Source: Pseudomonas tructae
GTDB lineage: Bacteria; Pseudomonadota; Gammaproteobacteria; Pseudomonadales; Pseudomonadaceae
DNA length: 64,000 nt
Assembly (NCBI RefSeq): GCF_004214895.1
Contig: NZ_CP035952.1
Coordinates: 372,001-436,000 of the forward strand
Direction of reading: 5' to 3'
Each line of letters opens with the position of its first letter. Within the stretch, counting starts at the first letter, position 1. Below the pieces are notes generated by a model. It searched no databases and was not told the DNA's origin. It saw only the letters and a list, made by a program, of their open reading frames with translations. Shown one piece after another: positions 54,356 through 63,899 of this stretch. Both the position numbers and the translations under genes were made by a program.

Positions 54356-55375
54356 TCACTGGGGCGCGGCTGCTTGACCATCGTCAAGCACTTTAAAGCG
54401 CAGCACGCCGATCACCTGACCGTCTTCTGTCAGCACCTGCACCTGCCAGCTTCCGACCGGGTTGCCCGGGAAGTTCTGCTTGTGGGTCCAGGCCCGGTAG
54501 CCTTCCTTGCGCCCGCCATGAATGTCCAGGGCGATGCGATCGACCTCTTTACCCTCGAACTTCCAGACGTGGTAAATCCGCTCGTTCAACCCACGCGGGG
54601 CCTTGATTGCAGTAAACGCATAGAGGCCACCGCGTATTTCGCTGGCTTTGAGCTGCTCCAGGCTTTTGCCCGGGGTGCGGTTCTCGACCTGGGTACTGAC
54701 CGCCACTTCCGTCATCCACAAGGTTGCCGGCGGCACCCAGGAGCGCAGCATCCAGCCGCCGGCACCGACGGCCAGGGTCATCACCACCAGCACCAGGCCG
54801 CGGCGCCAGTGGCTGATCGGGAAACTGCTGGCCAGGCTCGGAAAGGACAGCAGCATGGCGATGCCCAGGGCCAGCTTGAAGCTCTGCGAAGTGGTCAGGT
54901 GCAAGATGATCGGCAGCGCGGTCAGCAGCGCGGCGAACAGAGTCAGGGTATGCAGCGCCAGGTACAGCCAGCGCCGTGGGGCCAGCCACTTGTAGTACAG
55001 CGGGTCGGTGATCGAGATCAGCCCGGCTGCAGCGAGGATGCCGGTAAACACCAGTTGGCCGCTGTTCCAGGTGGTGGTGACAAAGAAGAACGGCAGGACG
55101 AAGAACAGGCTTTCCTGGTGGATCATCTGCGTCGCATAGCGCAGCAGCGGCTGGGGTATCTCACGCTTGAAGACCTTGGCGAAGACCTTGGTGAAGGTGT
55201 TCTCCAGCATCAGCCAGATCCAGCTGATCAGCATGACGACGGCAATCCAGCTGGCCAGGCTTTCCTGGCGATCGACCAGGATGAAGCTGCCGACACCGGA
55301 GATGAAACCACCGAGGGCAATGACCCCGGGGTAGCGCTTGATCAGCTCGATCAGGCGCTGCAGGTAAAGAGGCAT
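54356..55375 (-). CDS. DUF5924/DUF2914 membrane protein
   Basis: A 339-residue protein with an N-terminal membrane half (about six helices, to about residue 220) and a C-terminal beta-rich domain (about 225-330) with VWKFEGKEVDRIALDIHGGRKE, YRAWTHKQNF and PVGSWQVQVLTEDGQVIGVL, which I recognise as DUF2914. The whole is the DUF5924 type. Position next to the MCE permease may be chance. Function unknown. RBS upstream is weak. Confidence 0.75.
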   Translation of the reverse strand: MPLYLQRLIELIKRYPGVIALGGFISGVGSFILVDRQESLASWIAVVMLISWIWLMLENTFTKVFAKVFKREIPQPLLRYATQMIHQESLFFVLPFFFVTTTWNSGQLVFTGILAAAGLISITDPLYYKWLAPRRWLYLALHTLTLFAALLTALPIILHLTTSQSFKLALGIAMLLSFPSLASSFPISHWRRGLVLVVMTLAVGAGGWMLRSWVPPATLWMTEVAVSTQVENRTPGKSLEQLKASEIRGGLYAFTAIKAPRGLNERIYHVWKFEGKEVDRIALDIHGGRKEGYRAWTHKQNFPGNPVGSWQVQVLTEDGQVIGVLRFKVLDDGQAAAPQ

Positions 55376-55430
55376 GAAGGTGTTCGCAAGGTCAGGTAAA
55401 AAACCTGCACAGGATACTCCATCTGCAGGC

Positions 55431-55450
55431 GCAGGCTTGCCCCGCGATGG
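55431..55450. repeat. Solitary half REP
   Basis: GCAGGCTTGCCCCGCGATGG contains the right arm of the REP family only, without the mirrored arm. It lies just past the stop of the M16 peptidase gene. Probably a degenerated copy. Confidence 0.6.
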
Positions 55451-55452
55451 CT

Positions 55453-56829
55453 TCAGCGAGAACGCCGCCGCCCCCAGATCAGCATCCCGGCCAGCAACAC
55501 CCCCACCCCCACCGCCACCCAGCCATACAACTCGTCATAACTGAGCAGCGGCTTCTCGACCCGCACATAGCCGGGTTCGGCCAGCAACTGCTGCAGGGCC
55601 CGGTTGGCGTCTGCCAGGCTGATCCTGCGCAACGCCCGCGCTGGATCGGCGAAGCGTCCTTCGTCAAAGTCGTTCAGCGCGCCCCAGTAATAATCGGCCA
55701 GGGCGCTGTTGCCCTGGGTCGACCAGGCTTCGCGGTCGATGGCGGCCTGCTTGATACGCTGGAAGGTGGCCGGGTCCAGGCCATCCTTGCGCAGGCGCTC
55801 GAGCATGGCCGCCAGGGCCTGCTCGGCGGCATCGATATCGGTGCGGTCGAGATCGGCATTGAGCGTCATCAGCCCGGTGTCGCCGAAGCTCTCGCGCTGG
55901 CTGTAGGGACCGTAGGAAAAGCCATGCTTGAGCCGCAACTCATCGTACAGCGCCCAGTCCAGGTAACGCTGCAGCAGGTCGTAGGTCTGGCCATGGTCCT
56001 TGTCCAGCACCGGCTCCAGAAACAGCCAGTGCAACCGGGCACTGTCGCCCAGCCAGCCACGGGTCAGCTCGCGACGGGCTTCAGCCTTGTGGGTAACGCC
56101 TTCCAGGACCCTGCGCTCACCGGGTTCGGCTGCCGGTAGTGCACCATAGGTACGCTCCAGGTAGGCCGGCAGCAGGCGGTCGAGACCGCCGACGACGATC
56201 AGGGTCATGTTGTTGGCGGCGTACCAATGCTGGCGCAGGTCGTTGACCTCTTCCAGGCTCATGCCCTCGACCGACGAGCGTTCGGCGCACTTGAGCCCCA
56301 GTTCCACCGCCAGCTGGTCGCTGGCCGGGTGGCCGATGTCCTGGCGATCGAGCCAGCGCTGCAAGTGAGTGTAATGGCCACCGTCTTCACGCTCGACGAT
56401 GCGTTTTGACAGCTCCAGGGCTTTTTCGTCGATCCGGGTCTCGTTGATGACCGCCAGCAGCAGATCAAGCACCTTGCGTTGGTTGCGTGCTGGCGCTTCG
56501 ATGACGAAGGTGGTGTCAGCGCTGCTGGTGTAGGCGTTCCACTCCCCGCCCAGGGCCTGCATGCGCTCCTCCAGGCCACCTTCGCCACGCTCATCGATGC
56601 CACTGAACAGCAAGTGCTCAAGCAGGTGCGGCAGCTCCTGGCGCTCGCACGGAAAGTCATCGAAGCCAACGCCTACCACCAGGCGAATCGATACATGGTT
56701 GCGTTCATAGCCTGACTTGAGCACGACCTGCAGGCCATTGGGCAGCAGATAGCCTTCGACCTGGGAGCGGTCGAGGGCAAAGCCGGGCATACAGCCCAGC
56801 AGCAGGCAAATGAACATCAGGCAACGCAT
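55453..56829 (-). CDS. Membrane-anchored M16 zinc peptidase
   Basis: A 458-residue insulinase-family protein. A signal peptide (to about Ala18) precedes the zinc site HLLEH at residues 68-72 (inverted HxxEH), with the distant Glu near residue 147 (VEREDG). The second half carries the C-terminal M16 domain. It ends with a transmembrane helix (about 437-454, WVAVGVGVLLAGMLIW) and a basic tail RRRSR, so it is probably tethered on the periplasmic face of the inner membrane. Substrate unknown. Confidence 0.86.
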   Translation of the reverse strand: MRCLMFICLLLGCMPGFALDRSQVEGYLLPNGLQVVLKSGYERNHVSIRLVVGVGFDDFPCERQELPHLLEHLLFSGIDERGEGGLEERMQALGGEWNAYTSSADTTFVIEAPARNQRKVLDLLLAVINETRIDEKALELSKRIVEREDGGHYTHLQRWLDRQDIGHPASDQLAVELGLKCAERSSVEGMSLEEVNDLRQHWYAANNMTLIVVGGLDRLLPAYLERTYGALPAAEPGERRVLEGVTHKAEARRELTRGWLGDSARLHWLFLEPVLDKDHGQTYDLLQRYLDWALYDELRLKHGFSYGPYSQRESFGDTGLMTLNADLDRTDIDAAEQALAAMLERLRKDGLDPATFQRIKQAAIDREAWSTQGNSALADYYWGALNDFDEGRFADPARALRRISLADANRALQQLLAEPGYVRVEKPLLSYDELYGWVAVGVGVLLAGMLIWGRRRSR

Positions 56830-56867
56830 GGTGAGCTTCCTTGCGGGAGTTCTTGGGGGGCTAGCAA

Positions 56868-58526
56868 TCAGGGTGAATGAGCGTCGTCCGGTACGCTGTC
56901 GAGCAGCAGGCCGCCGGTATCGGAGCCGCCCAATACCACATAGGCACTGCTGCAGAACAAGGAGTTCAATCGCTTCATGTCGGCGATCAGCTCCAGATGC
57001 AACGAACTGGTTTCGATACTTTGCACCACTTTACGTTGCAGTCGGCTGACATGAGCGTGGGCCAGGCGCCGCTCCTGGGCGCGGAAGCGGCGTTTCTCGC
57101 GCAACAACTGGCGAGCGCTCTCCGGGTCGGCACTGAGGAACACCGACAGGCCCAGGCGCAGGTTGGCCAGCAACTGGCCGTGCAAGCCGGTGAGTTCCTC
57201 CAGGCCGACGTCGGAAAACTCCCGGCGTTGCGAGGTTTTTTGCTGCTGAACCTTGCGCAGCATGCGTTCAATCAGGTCACTGGCAAGCTTGAGGTTGATC
57301 GCCAATTCAATGATCTCGGCCCAGCGTCGACGGTCCTGTTCGCTGAGGTCTTCACGGGGCATTTGCGCCAGGTATAGCTTGATGGCGTTGTACAGGGCCT
57401 CGACGTCTTCGCCCAGGCCGCGCATCTGCTGGGTCATGGCGGTCTGGGTACCCCGCAGCACGTTGAGCATGGCATCGAGCATGCTGTCGACCAGGTCGCC
57501 CATGCGCAGGGTTTCGCGGACGGCGTTGGCCAGGGCCAGGCTTGGCGTGGTCAGTGCGGTAGCGTCCAGGTGCCGTGGACGGGCACGGCCGTTGGTTTCT
57601 TCGCGCTCGGGCAGCAACCAGCTGCACAGACGGCCCATGGGCGTCACCGTGGGCAACAGGATCAGGCAACGCAGGGTGTTGTAGAGCAGGTGAAAGCCAA
57701 TCACCAGTTCCTGAGGGCTGAAACTCAGGCTGTCCATCCACGTCACCAGTGGGTGCAGCACGGGAATGATCAGCACCAGGCCGATGAGTTTGTATAGCAA
57801 ACTGCCCAGCGCCACCTGGCGGCCGGCGGCGTTCTGCATGCTGGTGCTGAGAAAGGCCAGCAGGCCACTGCCGATGTTGGCGCCGATAACCAGGCCAATG
57901 GCCACCGGCAAGCTGATCAGCTCGGCACCTGCCAGGGTTGCGGTCAGCAGCACAGCGGCAAGGCTGGAGTAGGAAATCAGCGCAAACAGTGCGCCGACCA
58001 AGGCGTCGAGCAGGATATCGCCGGTCAGGGAGGCAAACAGCACTTTTACGCCTTGGGCGTGGGTAATCGGCGCCGCTGCTTCGACGATCAACTGCAGGGC
58101 GAGGATGATCAGGCCCAGGCCGATGCCGACGCGGCCCAGTTGGCCAGCGCGGGTCTGCTTGCGGGAAAGAAAGAAGATCACCCCGAGAAAGATCAGCAGC
58201 GGCGACAGCCACGACAGGTCGAACGTCAGCACCCGGGCCATCAGCGCGGTACCGACATCGGCTCCCAGCATGATCGCCAGCGCCGGGGTCAGGCCCATCA
58301 GGCTCTGGCCGACGAACGAGGTCACCAGCATCGCCGTGGCGTTGCTGCTTTGTACCATCGCCGTCACCAGGATCCCGGCGACAAAGGCCAGAGGCCGCTT
58401 GGACATGTTCTGGCTCAGCACCCGACGCAGGTTCGAGCCATACACCCGCAGGATGCCGGTACGCACGATGTGCGTGCCCCAGATCAGCAACGCCACGGCG
58501 GAAAGCAGATTGAGCAGGGTCAGCAT
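56868..58526 (-). CDS. Na/Pi cotransporter family protein
   Basis: A 552-residue membrane protein with two Na_Pi_cotrans repeats (MVQSSNATAMLVTSFVG and SYSSLAAVLLTATLAG carry the QSS/SSS-type motifs) and a cytosolic PhoU-like helical tail (about 350-550). The ATG at 58526 has AGGGGG upstream; an extension to 58616 has no family similarity. It probably moves phosphate; the PhoU-like tail suggests regulated export or import. Confidence 0.9.
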   Translation of the reverse strand: MLTLLNLLSAVALLIWGTHIVRTGILRVYGSNLRRVLSQNMSKRPLAFVAGILVTAMVQSSNATAMLVTSFVGQSLMGLTPALAIMLGADVGTALMARVLTFDLSWLSPLLIFLGVIFFLSRKQTRAGQLGRVGIGLGLIILALQLIVEAAAPITHAQGVKVLFASLTGDILLDALVGALFALISYSSLAAVLLTATLAGAELISLPVAIGLVIGANIGSGLLAFLSTSMQNAAGRQVALGSLLYKLIGLVLIIPVLHPLVTWMDSLSFSPQELVIGFHLLYNTLRCLILLPTVTPMGRLCSWLLPEREETNGRARPRHLDATALTTPSLALANAVRETLRMGDLVDSMLDAMLNVLRGTQTAMTQQMRGLGEDVEALYNAIKLYLAQMPREDLSEQDRRRWAEIIELAINLKLASDLIERMLRKVQQQKTSQRREFSDVGLEELTGLHGQLLANLRLGLSVFLSADPESARQLLREKRRFRAQERRLAHAHVSRLQRKVVQSIETSSLHLELIADMKRLNSLFCSSAYVVLGGSDTGGLLLDSVPDDAHSP

Positions 58527-58700
58527 TGAAATGGCCCCCTGTTGAGTGCCCCAGCGGGGCAAATGGATGATGCCGTGAGCCTGTCCTGCTGCCAGGCGGT
58601 TTTTCCCAGTGCTCACTTAAGCTGTAGTCGGCCAATGACCGTGGCGCCAGCATGGCATAGGCAGAACTGCCTTTGAAACAAAACTGTCATGAAGGTCAAT

Positions 58701-58725
58701 GAAAAAGGGCCCCGCAGGGCCCTTT
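58701..58725 (-). terminator. Rho-independent terminator of the TerC gene
   Basis: AAAGGGCCC and GGGCCCTTT form a 9-base perfect stem around CGCA; on the minus strand the arm is followed by a T-rich tail. It lies 16 bases past the TerC stop. Confidence 0.88.
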
Positions 58726-58740
58726 GCTACAGCACCGGGA

Positions 58741-59508
58741 TTACTGACCCGGAATGTCCTTGCGAAGTTTCACCGGATCACTCTGCTGCCTCTTCTTGGC
58801 CATCGCTGTGCGCATCTTGATGTTGATCGCTTCGACTGCCAGCGAGAACGCCATGGCGAAGTACACGTAGCCTTTAGGTACATGAACGTCGAAGGATTCG
58901 GCAATCAGCACGGTACCGACCACGATCAGGAACGACAGGGCGAGCATCTTCAGCGACGGGTGCTTGTCGATGAAGTTACTGATGGCACCGGCGCAGAGCA
59001 TCATCACCAGCACGGCGACAACGATCGCAGCGATCATTACCGGTACGTGGGAAACCATGCCGACCGCAGTGATCACCGAGTCCAGTGAGAAGACGATGTC
59101 GATGATCGCGATCTGGATGATGGTATAGAAAAACTTGCCGCCAGCGCCGCTTGGCTCGTCATTGGATTCGTCTTCGCCTTCCAGGCCGTGGTAGATCTCC
59201 TGGGAGCTTTTCCACAGCAGGAACAGGCCGCCGAAGAACAGGATCAGGTCACGCCCGGAAATGCCCTGGTCGAACACCACGAACAGATCGGCGGTCAGGC
59301 GCATCACCCAGGTGATCGACAGTAACAGCAGGATCCGGGTGACCATGGCCAGCGCCAGGCCGAAGATCCGGGTGCGCTGCTGCATGTGTTTGGGCATGCG
59401 GCTGACCAGGATCGAGATCATGATGATGTTGTCGATACCGAGAACGATCTCAAGCGCTGTCAGAGTAAAAAAGGCAACCCAGATCTCTGGGCTGGTCAGC
59501 CATTCCAT
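58741..59508 (-). CDS. TerC family membrane protein
   Basis: A 255-residue protein with seven or eight helices. It has the TerC signature TALEIVLGIDNIIMISILV near the N-terminus and FSLDSVITAVGMV in the second half, with Asp residues likely to bind a metal. TerC relatives act in manganese or metal-ion homeostasis; the ion is not shown here. The ATG at 59508 has AAGGA upstream. It is about 75 bases from the CitMHS gene and in the same direction. Confidence 0.92.
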   Translation of the reverse strand: MEWLTSPEIWVAFFTLTALEIVLGIDNIIMISILVSRMPKHMQQRTRIFGLALAMVTRILLLLSITWVMRLTADLFVVFDQGISGRDLILFFGGLFLLWKSSQEIYHGLEGEDESNDEPSGAGGKFFYTIIQIAIIDIVFSLDSVITAVGMVSHVPVMIAAIVVAVLVMMLCAGAISNFIDKHPSLKMLALSFLIVVGTVLIAESFDVHVPKGYVYFAMAFSLAVEAINIKMRTAMAKKRQQSDPVKLRKDIPGQ

Positions 59509-59583
59509 GTGTATTCCTTCGAACGGTGTAAGCAGTGCGCCCCAGGCAATGGGGCGCAACCACGGTTATGTGATTCTGTTGTC

Positions 59584-60891
59584 TTATAGGCTACTGAACA
59601 GTGGGAAAATTCCCATGAGCAGCGCGGCGAACATTATGCACAGGCAGATCAGCACTGCCCACTTCAGGGTGAAGCGCTGATGATCGCCAAACTCGATGCC
59701 GGCCAGGGCCACCAACAGGTAAGTAGAGGGTACCAGCGGGCTGAGCAGGTGCACGGGCTGGCCGACGATCGACGCGCGGGCCATTTCCACCGGCGAGATG
59801 CCGTAGTGGCTGGCGGCTTCGGAGAGCACCGGCAGTACACCGTAGTAGAAGGCGTCATTGGACATGAAGAAGGTGAACGGCATGCTCACGATCGCGGTGA
59901 TCACCGCAAGGTATGGGCCCAGTGCATCCGGGATAACTGCCAGCAGGCTCTTGGACATGGCATCGACCATGCCGGTGCCGGAGAGGATACCGGTGAAGAT
60001 ACCGGCGGCGAAAATCAGCCCGGTCACCGCCAGCACGCTGCCGGAGTGGGCGGCGATGCGGTCCTTCTGCTGCTGTAGGCACGGGTAGTTGACGATCATG
60101 GCGATACTGAAGGCGATCATGAACAGTACAGGCAGTGGCAGCAGGCCCATGATCAGGGCAACCATCAGCGCGGCGGTCAGGGCCCCATTGAACCAGAGCA
60201 GTTTCGGACGACGGGCGTCCGGGAACTGCGAGACACTGATTTCGCTGTGATCGATTTCATCACCCGGCAGGTGCAGCTCACCCAGGCGCGCCCGCTCGCG
60301 CTTGCCATACATGTAGGAAATGGCCAGAAGGGCCACGACACCGGCAAGCATGGCCGGGATCATCGGCACGAAAATCTCGGAGGGATCGACATGCAGGGCA
60401 CTGGCGGCGCGTGCGGTCGGCCCGCCCCAGGGCGTCATGTTCATGATGCCGCCGGCGAGGATGATCAGCCCGGCCATGATCCGTGGGCTCATGCCCAGGC
60501 GGCTGTACAGTGGCAGCATGGCTGCGACGCAGATCATGTAGGTGGTGGCGCCGTCGCCATCGAGCGAAACCACCAGGGCCAGCACCGCAGTACCGACCGA
60601 GACTTTCAGCGGGTCGCCCTTGACCAGCTTGAGGATCTTGCGCACGGCCGGGTCGAACAGGCCGGAGTCGATCATCAGGGCGAAGTACAGGATGGCAAAC
60701 ATCAACATCACGCCGGTGGGCGCCAGCTTGGTGATGCCTTGCAGCATCATCGGGCCGATATCGCCCGAGAAACCGCCGAACAGGGCGAACAGGATCGGAA
60801 CCAGGATCAGGGCGATCAAGGCCGAGAGGCGCTTGGTCATGATCAGGTACATGAAGGTGATGACCATGGCAAAGCCGAGGAAGGTCAGCAT
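59584..60891 (-). CDS. CitMHS family citrate-metal:proton symporter
   Basis: A 435-residue carrier with about twelve helices. SLDGDGATTYMICVAAML and GIMNMTPWGGPTARAAS are CitMHS signatures; a charged loop at about 190-225 splits the two halves. It imports citrate as a metal complex. A long G-rich leader of about 300 bases precedes the start, shared with the divergent GFA gene. No nearby tricarboxylate regulator was seen. Confidence 0.9.
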   Translation of the reverse strand: MLTFLGFAMVITFMYLIMTKRLSALIALILVPILFALFGGFSGDIGPMMLQGITKLAPTGVMLMFAILYFALMIDSGLFDPAVRKILKLVKGDPLKVSVGTAVLALVVSLDGDGATTYMICVAAMLPLYSRLGMSPRIMAGLIILAGGIMNMTPWGGPTARAASALHVDPSEIFVPMIPAMLAGVVALLAISYMYGKRERARLGELHLPGDEIDHSEISVSQFPDARRPKLLWFNGALTAALMVALIMGLLPLPVLFMIAFSIAMIVNYPCLQQQKDRIAAHSGSVLAVTGLIFAAGIFTGILSGTGMVDAMSKSLLAVIPDALGPYLAVITAIVSMPFTFFMSNDAFYYGVLPVLSEAASHYGISPVEMARASIVGQPVHLLSPLVPSTYLLVALAGIEFGDHQRFTLKWAVLICLCIMFAALLMGIFPLFSSL

Positions 60892-61194
60892 GGGAATACT
60901 CCAGGCGTAGCGCGACGAAGGAAAAACGATTCGGGCGGATCAGCGCACGGGGCGCGGCGCGTGGAATAGCGGAGGGATTGCGGCAGGGAGGCGGGCGTAG
61001 GAAAGCATCAGTATCACCATTGTTGTTGTTAATTGGGCCGGGCGCCGTTTGAAATAAACGCTGCCCTGGCTGACCGGTCTTGTGCCGGTAGTGGGTCAAT
61101 CCTAAGGTGGGAAGCTTTCAGCCAGCTTTCGCTGGCCCTAAAACGACCAGAGGTGCATTGTTGGCTATTGGCCAGCAGGCAACAGGAGGGAGCG
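60892..61194. other. Intergenic region between CitMHS and the GFA gene
   Basis: This 303-base gap between divergent genes holds the promoters. I see a short hairpin CCAGC-TTTC-GCTGG at about 61118-61131 and no ORF with coding character. Confidence 0.5.
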
Positions 61195-61596
61195 ATGCGT
61201 GATTCGTATGAAGGCGGCTGCCATTGCGGAGCCCTGCGCTACCGGATTGAGGGCCCATTGACGGATGTTGCCCACTGCCACTGCTCGGTGTGCCGACAGG
61301 TCACTGGTGGTTTGCTGATCACCTGGCTGACCGTGAACTGCGATGACTTCCAGTGGTTGAACGGCACGCCGCAACGCTACGACTCGTCGGCCAGTTGCGT
61401 GCGCTATTTCTGTAGCCGTTGTGGGGCTCATGTGGCGCTGACCACGGACCTTAGCCCGCAGAGCATCGACGTCACTGTCACCACCCTGGACCAGCCCGAG
61501 CTGGCGCCGCCGAGGCGGCACATCTGGACCGATAGCCGTCTGGGCTGGTTGCATCTGGATGAGAGCTTGCCTGCGGAGCCTGGCGAAACCCTGTGA
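61195..61596 (+). CDS. GFA family zinc protein
   Basis: A 133-residue protein with the GFA zinc pattern: GGCHCGAL (CxC), AHCHCSVCRQVTG (CxC then Cys) and YFCSRCGAHV (CxxC). Glutathione-dependent formaldehyde-activating enzyme is the namesake, but most relatives are of unknown role. AGGAGG lies upstream of the ATG at 61195. Its stop is immediately adjacent to the stop of the convergent DUF4105 gene, with no base between. Confidence 0.88.
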   Translation: MRDSYEGGCHCGALRYRIEGPLTDVAHCHCSVCRQVTGGLLITWLTVNCDDFQWLNGTPQRYDSSASCVRYFCSRCGAHVALTTDLSPQSIDVTVTTLDQPELAPPRRHIWTDSRLGWLHLDESLPAEPGETL

Positions 61597-63555
61597 TCAG
61601 GGCAATTGCAAGCCGCCGCTGGCTTTGTGCAGGGCCCGCAGGTGTTCGCCCACCTGTTTGATATTGGCTTCCACCGCTTTGATTTCAGCGGCGCGGGCCG
61701 GGTCGAGCAAGGCGCGCACTTCCTTATCCAGGTCGGCGCTGAGGGTTTGCAGCTGGGTTTGCCGCAGGCGGGTTTCGCTCAGCAGCTTTTCCCGCTCGCC
61801 GGCCTGGGGCAGGCCGTAGCCGCTGCTGCCCAGCAGTTCTGCCGGGCGGCTGAGAAATCCGCTGTTGGCGAGAATCTGCTGCAGGGTGTTATTGGCTTTG
61901 CCGACGCTGGCGTCGTTGCGCTCGCGCCCGCTCAGGTAGCGCTGCTTGACCTCGTCCTGGGCCAGCAACAGTTGCCGGCGCAGGCTGGCCTGTTCCAGTA
62001 GCAGCAAGGCTGCGCTGGTGCGCAGGTCGGCCCGGGCGAACCATTGCTGGCGTTGTTCGGCGGCCTGTTCCAGCCAGGCCTCGACGCTGTCCTGCTTGAT
62101 CGGCAGCTGTTTCTTCAGCACCAGGAACATCGCCTGGTAGCGGTCCCGGTAAGAGTCGAAGCGATAACCCAGGCGCAGCGCCTCACGCGGGTCGTCGAGC
62201 ACACTGACATCAGCCAGACCTCGGCCTGCGAGGACCTCGAGCAAGCCATTGGGGACGATGCTGTCCAGGTCGCTCAGACGCGGGTTGGCGGTGCCGCTGC
62301 GTAACAGTTTGAGGGTTTCGACCGCACAGTTGTTGGACAGGAAGTAGTAATTGCCGTCGTAACTCCAGTGCATTTCGGCGGCCTGGCGTACCAGGCTTTC
62401 CAGTTCGTCGCGGTCGAACCTGAGCGGAATCGAAGCCAGGCTGCGCAGTTCGGTCTTGGTGTACTCATCAATAACCTGGGCCAGTGGCAACACGAACAGT
62501 CGCGACGGGTAGGCACCGGTCAAACCGTCCCAGCTCGACAGTTGTACATCATTGACGAAAGCCCGGTACGACAGCACCAGGTGCTGGTCCAGGTCCAGGC
62601 GGCAGTCCGGCCCACGTGGGCGGCCCGGCGCGCAGATCACCAGGCGCAGCATGCTGTGGCCCCAGCGGCTGACCCAGTTCTGATTGGCTTCGGCCAGCAG
62701 ATAATCGACGGCATACACCCGCTCGGGATCGATCTCGCCCAGCGGCGATTTGGCAAAGTCATTGCCGGCATTGAGGAACGGCAGTGCGCTCGGGCATGGC
62801 GGATGTTCGGCTGCCCAGTCAAAGTGCTCCCTCAGGTAAGCCTGCAAAGCCGGCCGGCGGCAGGCAAAGCTTGGGTCAAGGAGGAAGTACTCCATGTTGA
62901 CCGCAATGAATTCCTTGGGGCTGCTCAGCTCGTAGCTGTCGGGGCTGCGTGCCACCTGGCGGTTGTGCTGTTCGCGTTCGCCACGACGGCCTACGTACTG
63001 CGGCCAGCCCGCCAGGTCGAGCAGGCGTGGATCGTCGCTGAGGGTGAAGCGGCGTTCGCTTTGGCCGCGGCATTGCTCGGGCAGGCCGATTTTACCCAGG
63101 CTGTTCAGTTGCCGGGCGCACTGGGTGATCAATCGACGCTGCGCGCCTTGCCACAGGCGGGCGCGGTCATAAATGTGAGTCAGTTCATGCAGGACAGTGG
63201 CCAGCAGTTCCTGGCGAACGGTACCGTGGGGACGGCCGGTCTTGTGTGTGGCCGCGCTGCCGTCGACCAGGCTGGGCAGCAGGCGGCTATTGAGTTGCAG
63301 GGTCGAGACCAGCGACGCCTGACCGTAGGCATCTTCCGGCATGCGGCTGCTCCAGCTGACCAGGATGCGCCGGTCAAGGCGGGTCTTGAAGCTTGGTGGC
63401 AGTGCCTGCAGTGCTTCGTCCAGCAGTGCCTGGCTCGCGTGCTGTTGTTGTGGGCTCAAGCCGTCGGCCTGCAGCACCAACTGCAGGCTGGCCAGTGTTG
63501 GGCTTGCGCACAGTATCAGCAGGCAGCCCAGCAGCCAGGCACGCACCGGTTTCAC
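61597..63555 (-). CDS. Periplasmic HExxH and DUF4105 (Lnb-like) two-domain protein
   Basis: A 652-residue protein exported by a signal peptide (to about Ala22). The N-terminal part has HELTH at 123-127 (VLHELTHIYDRA), a zinc-peptidase HExxH, with Glu215/Glu222 in SPKEFIAVNMEYFL as likely third ligand. DUF4105 follows (about 275-450), with WGHSMLRL (His300) and FLSNNCAVET (Cys410), the His/Cys pair of this NlpC/P60-like family; a DUF4105 protein of Bacteroides was reported as the lipoprotein N-acyltransferase Lnb (from memory). A coiled-coil tail ends the protein. GTG start overlaps the DUF2388 gene stop as GTGA. Confidence 0.82.
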   Translation of the reverse strand: MKPVRAWLLGCLLILCASPTLASLQLVLQADGLSPQQQHASQALLDEALQALPPSFKTRLDRRILVSWSSRMPEDAYGQASLVSTLQLNSRLLPSLVDGSAATHKTGRPHGTVRQELLATVLHELTHIYDRARLWQGAQRRLITQCARQLNSLGKIGLPEQCRGQSERRFTLSDDPRLLDLAGWPQYVGRRGEREQHNRQVARSPDSYELSSPKEFIAVNMEYFLLDPSFACRRPALQAYLREHFDWAAEHPPCPSALPFLNAGNDFAKSPLGEIDPERVYAVDYLLAEANQNWVSRWGHSMLRLVICAPGRPRGPDCRLDLDQHLVLSYRAFVNDVQLSSWDGLTGAYPSRLFVLPLAQVIDEYTKTELRSLASIPLRFDRDELESLVRQAAEMHWSYDGNYYFLSNNCAVETLKLLRSGTANPRLSDLDSIVPNGLLEVLAGRGLADVSVLDDPREALRLGYRFDSYRDRYQAMFLVLKKQLPIKQDSVEAWLEQAAEQRQQWFARADLRTSAALLLLEQASLRRQLLLAQDEVKQRYLSGRERNDASVGKANNTLQQILANSGFLSRPAELLGSSGYGLPQAGEREKLLSETRLRQTQLQTLSADLDKEVRALLDPARAAEIKAVEANIKQVGEHLRALHKASGGLQLP

Positions 63556-63872
63556 AGCGCGAGGATAGCTTCAGCCAGGGCTTCGTCGCTGGCCTGGCGT
63601 GCCTCGGGAACACGCTGGCGCAGGGTGTCGAAGGCGGCTTCGAGTTGCGCGCCGCGAATATCGCCACGGCTGGCGACATAACTGGCGGCATCGTCACGGG
63701 CTTCGCGGACAACTTTCGAATCGCGAATCGAAGTAGTGGTGTCGGAGGTGAAGTCGATCGAACGGCCAAAGGCACGGACGATAATATTGCTGGTGGCCAC
63801 CAGGGTTTGTGCCTGGGCCACATCGGCCAGCAGCATAAGGCCAAGGGTGGCGGCAATCAGCGGGTTACGCAT
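63552..63872 (-). CDS. DUF2388 small periplasmic protein, copy 1
   Basis: A 106-residue exported protein (signal peptide to about Ala21, AQA) with the DUF2388 pattern: TSNIIVRAFGRSIDFTSDTT, DDAASYVASRGDIRGAQLEA and a helical tail DEALAEAILAL. It overlaps the HExxH-DUF4105 gene by four bases and follows a second DUF2388 gene by 27 bases, so the three form an operon. Function unknown. Confidence 0.85.
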   Translation of the reverse strand: MRNPLIAATLGLMLLADVAQAQTLVATSNIIVRAFGRSIDFTSDTTTSIRDSKVVREARDDAASYVASRGDIRGAQLEAAFDTLRQRVPEARQASDEALAEAILAL

Positions 63873-63899
63873 GGAGCATCTCCGGGAGAACAGAAGTGT

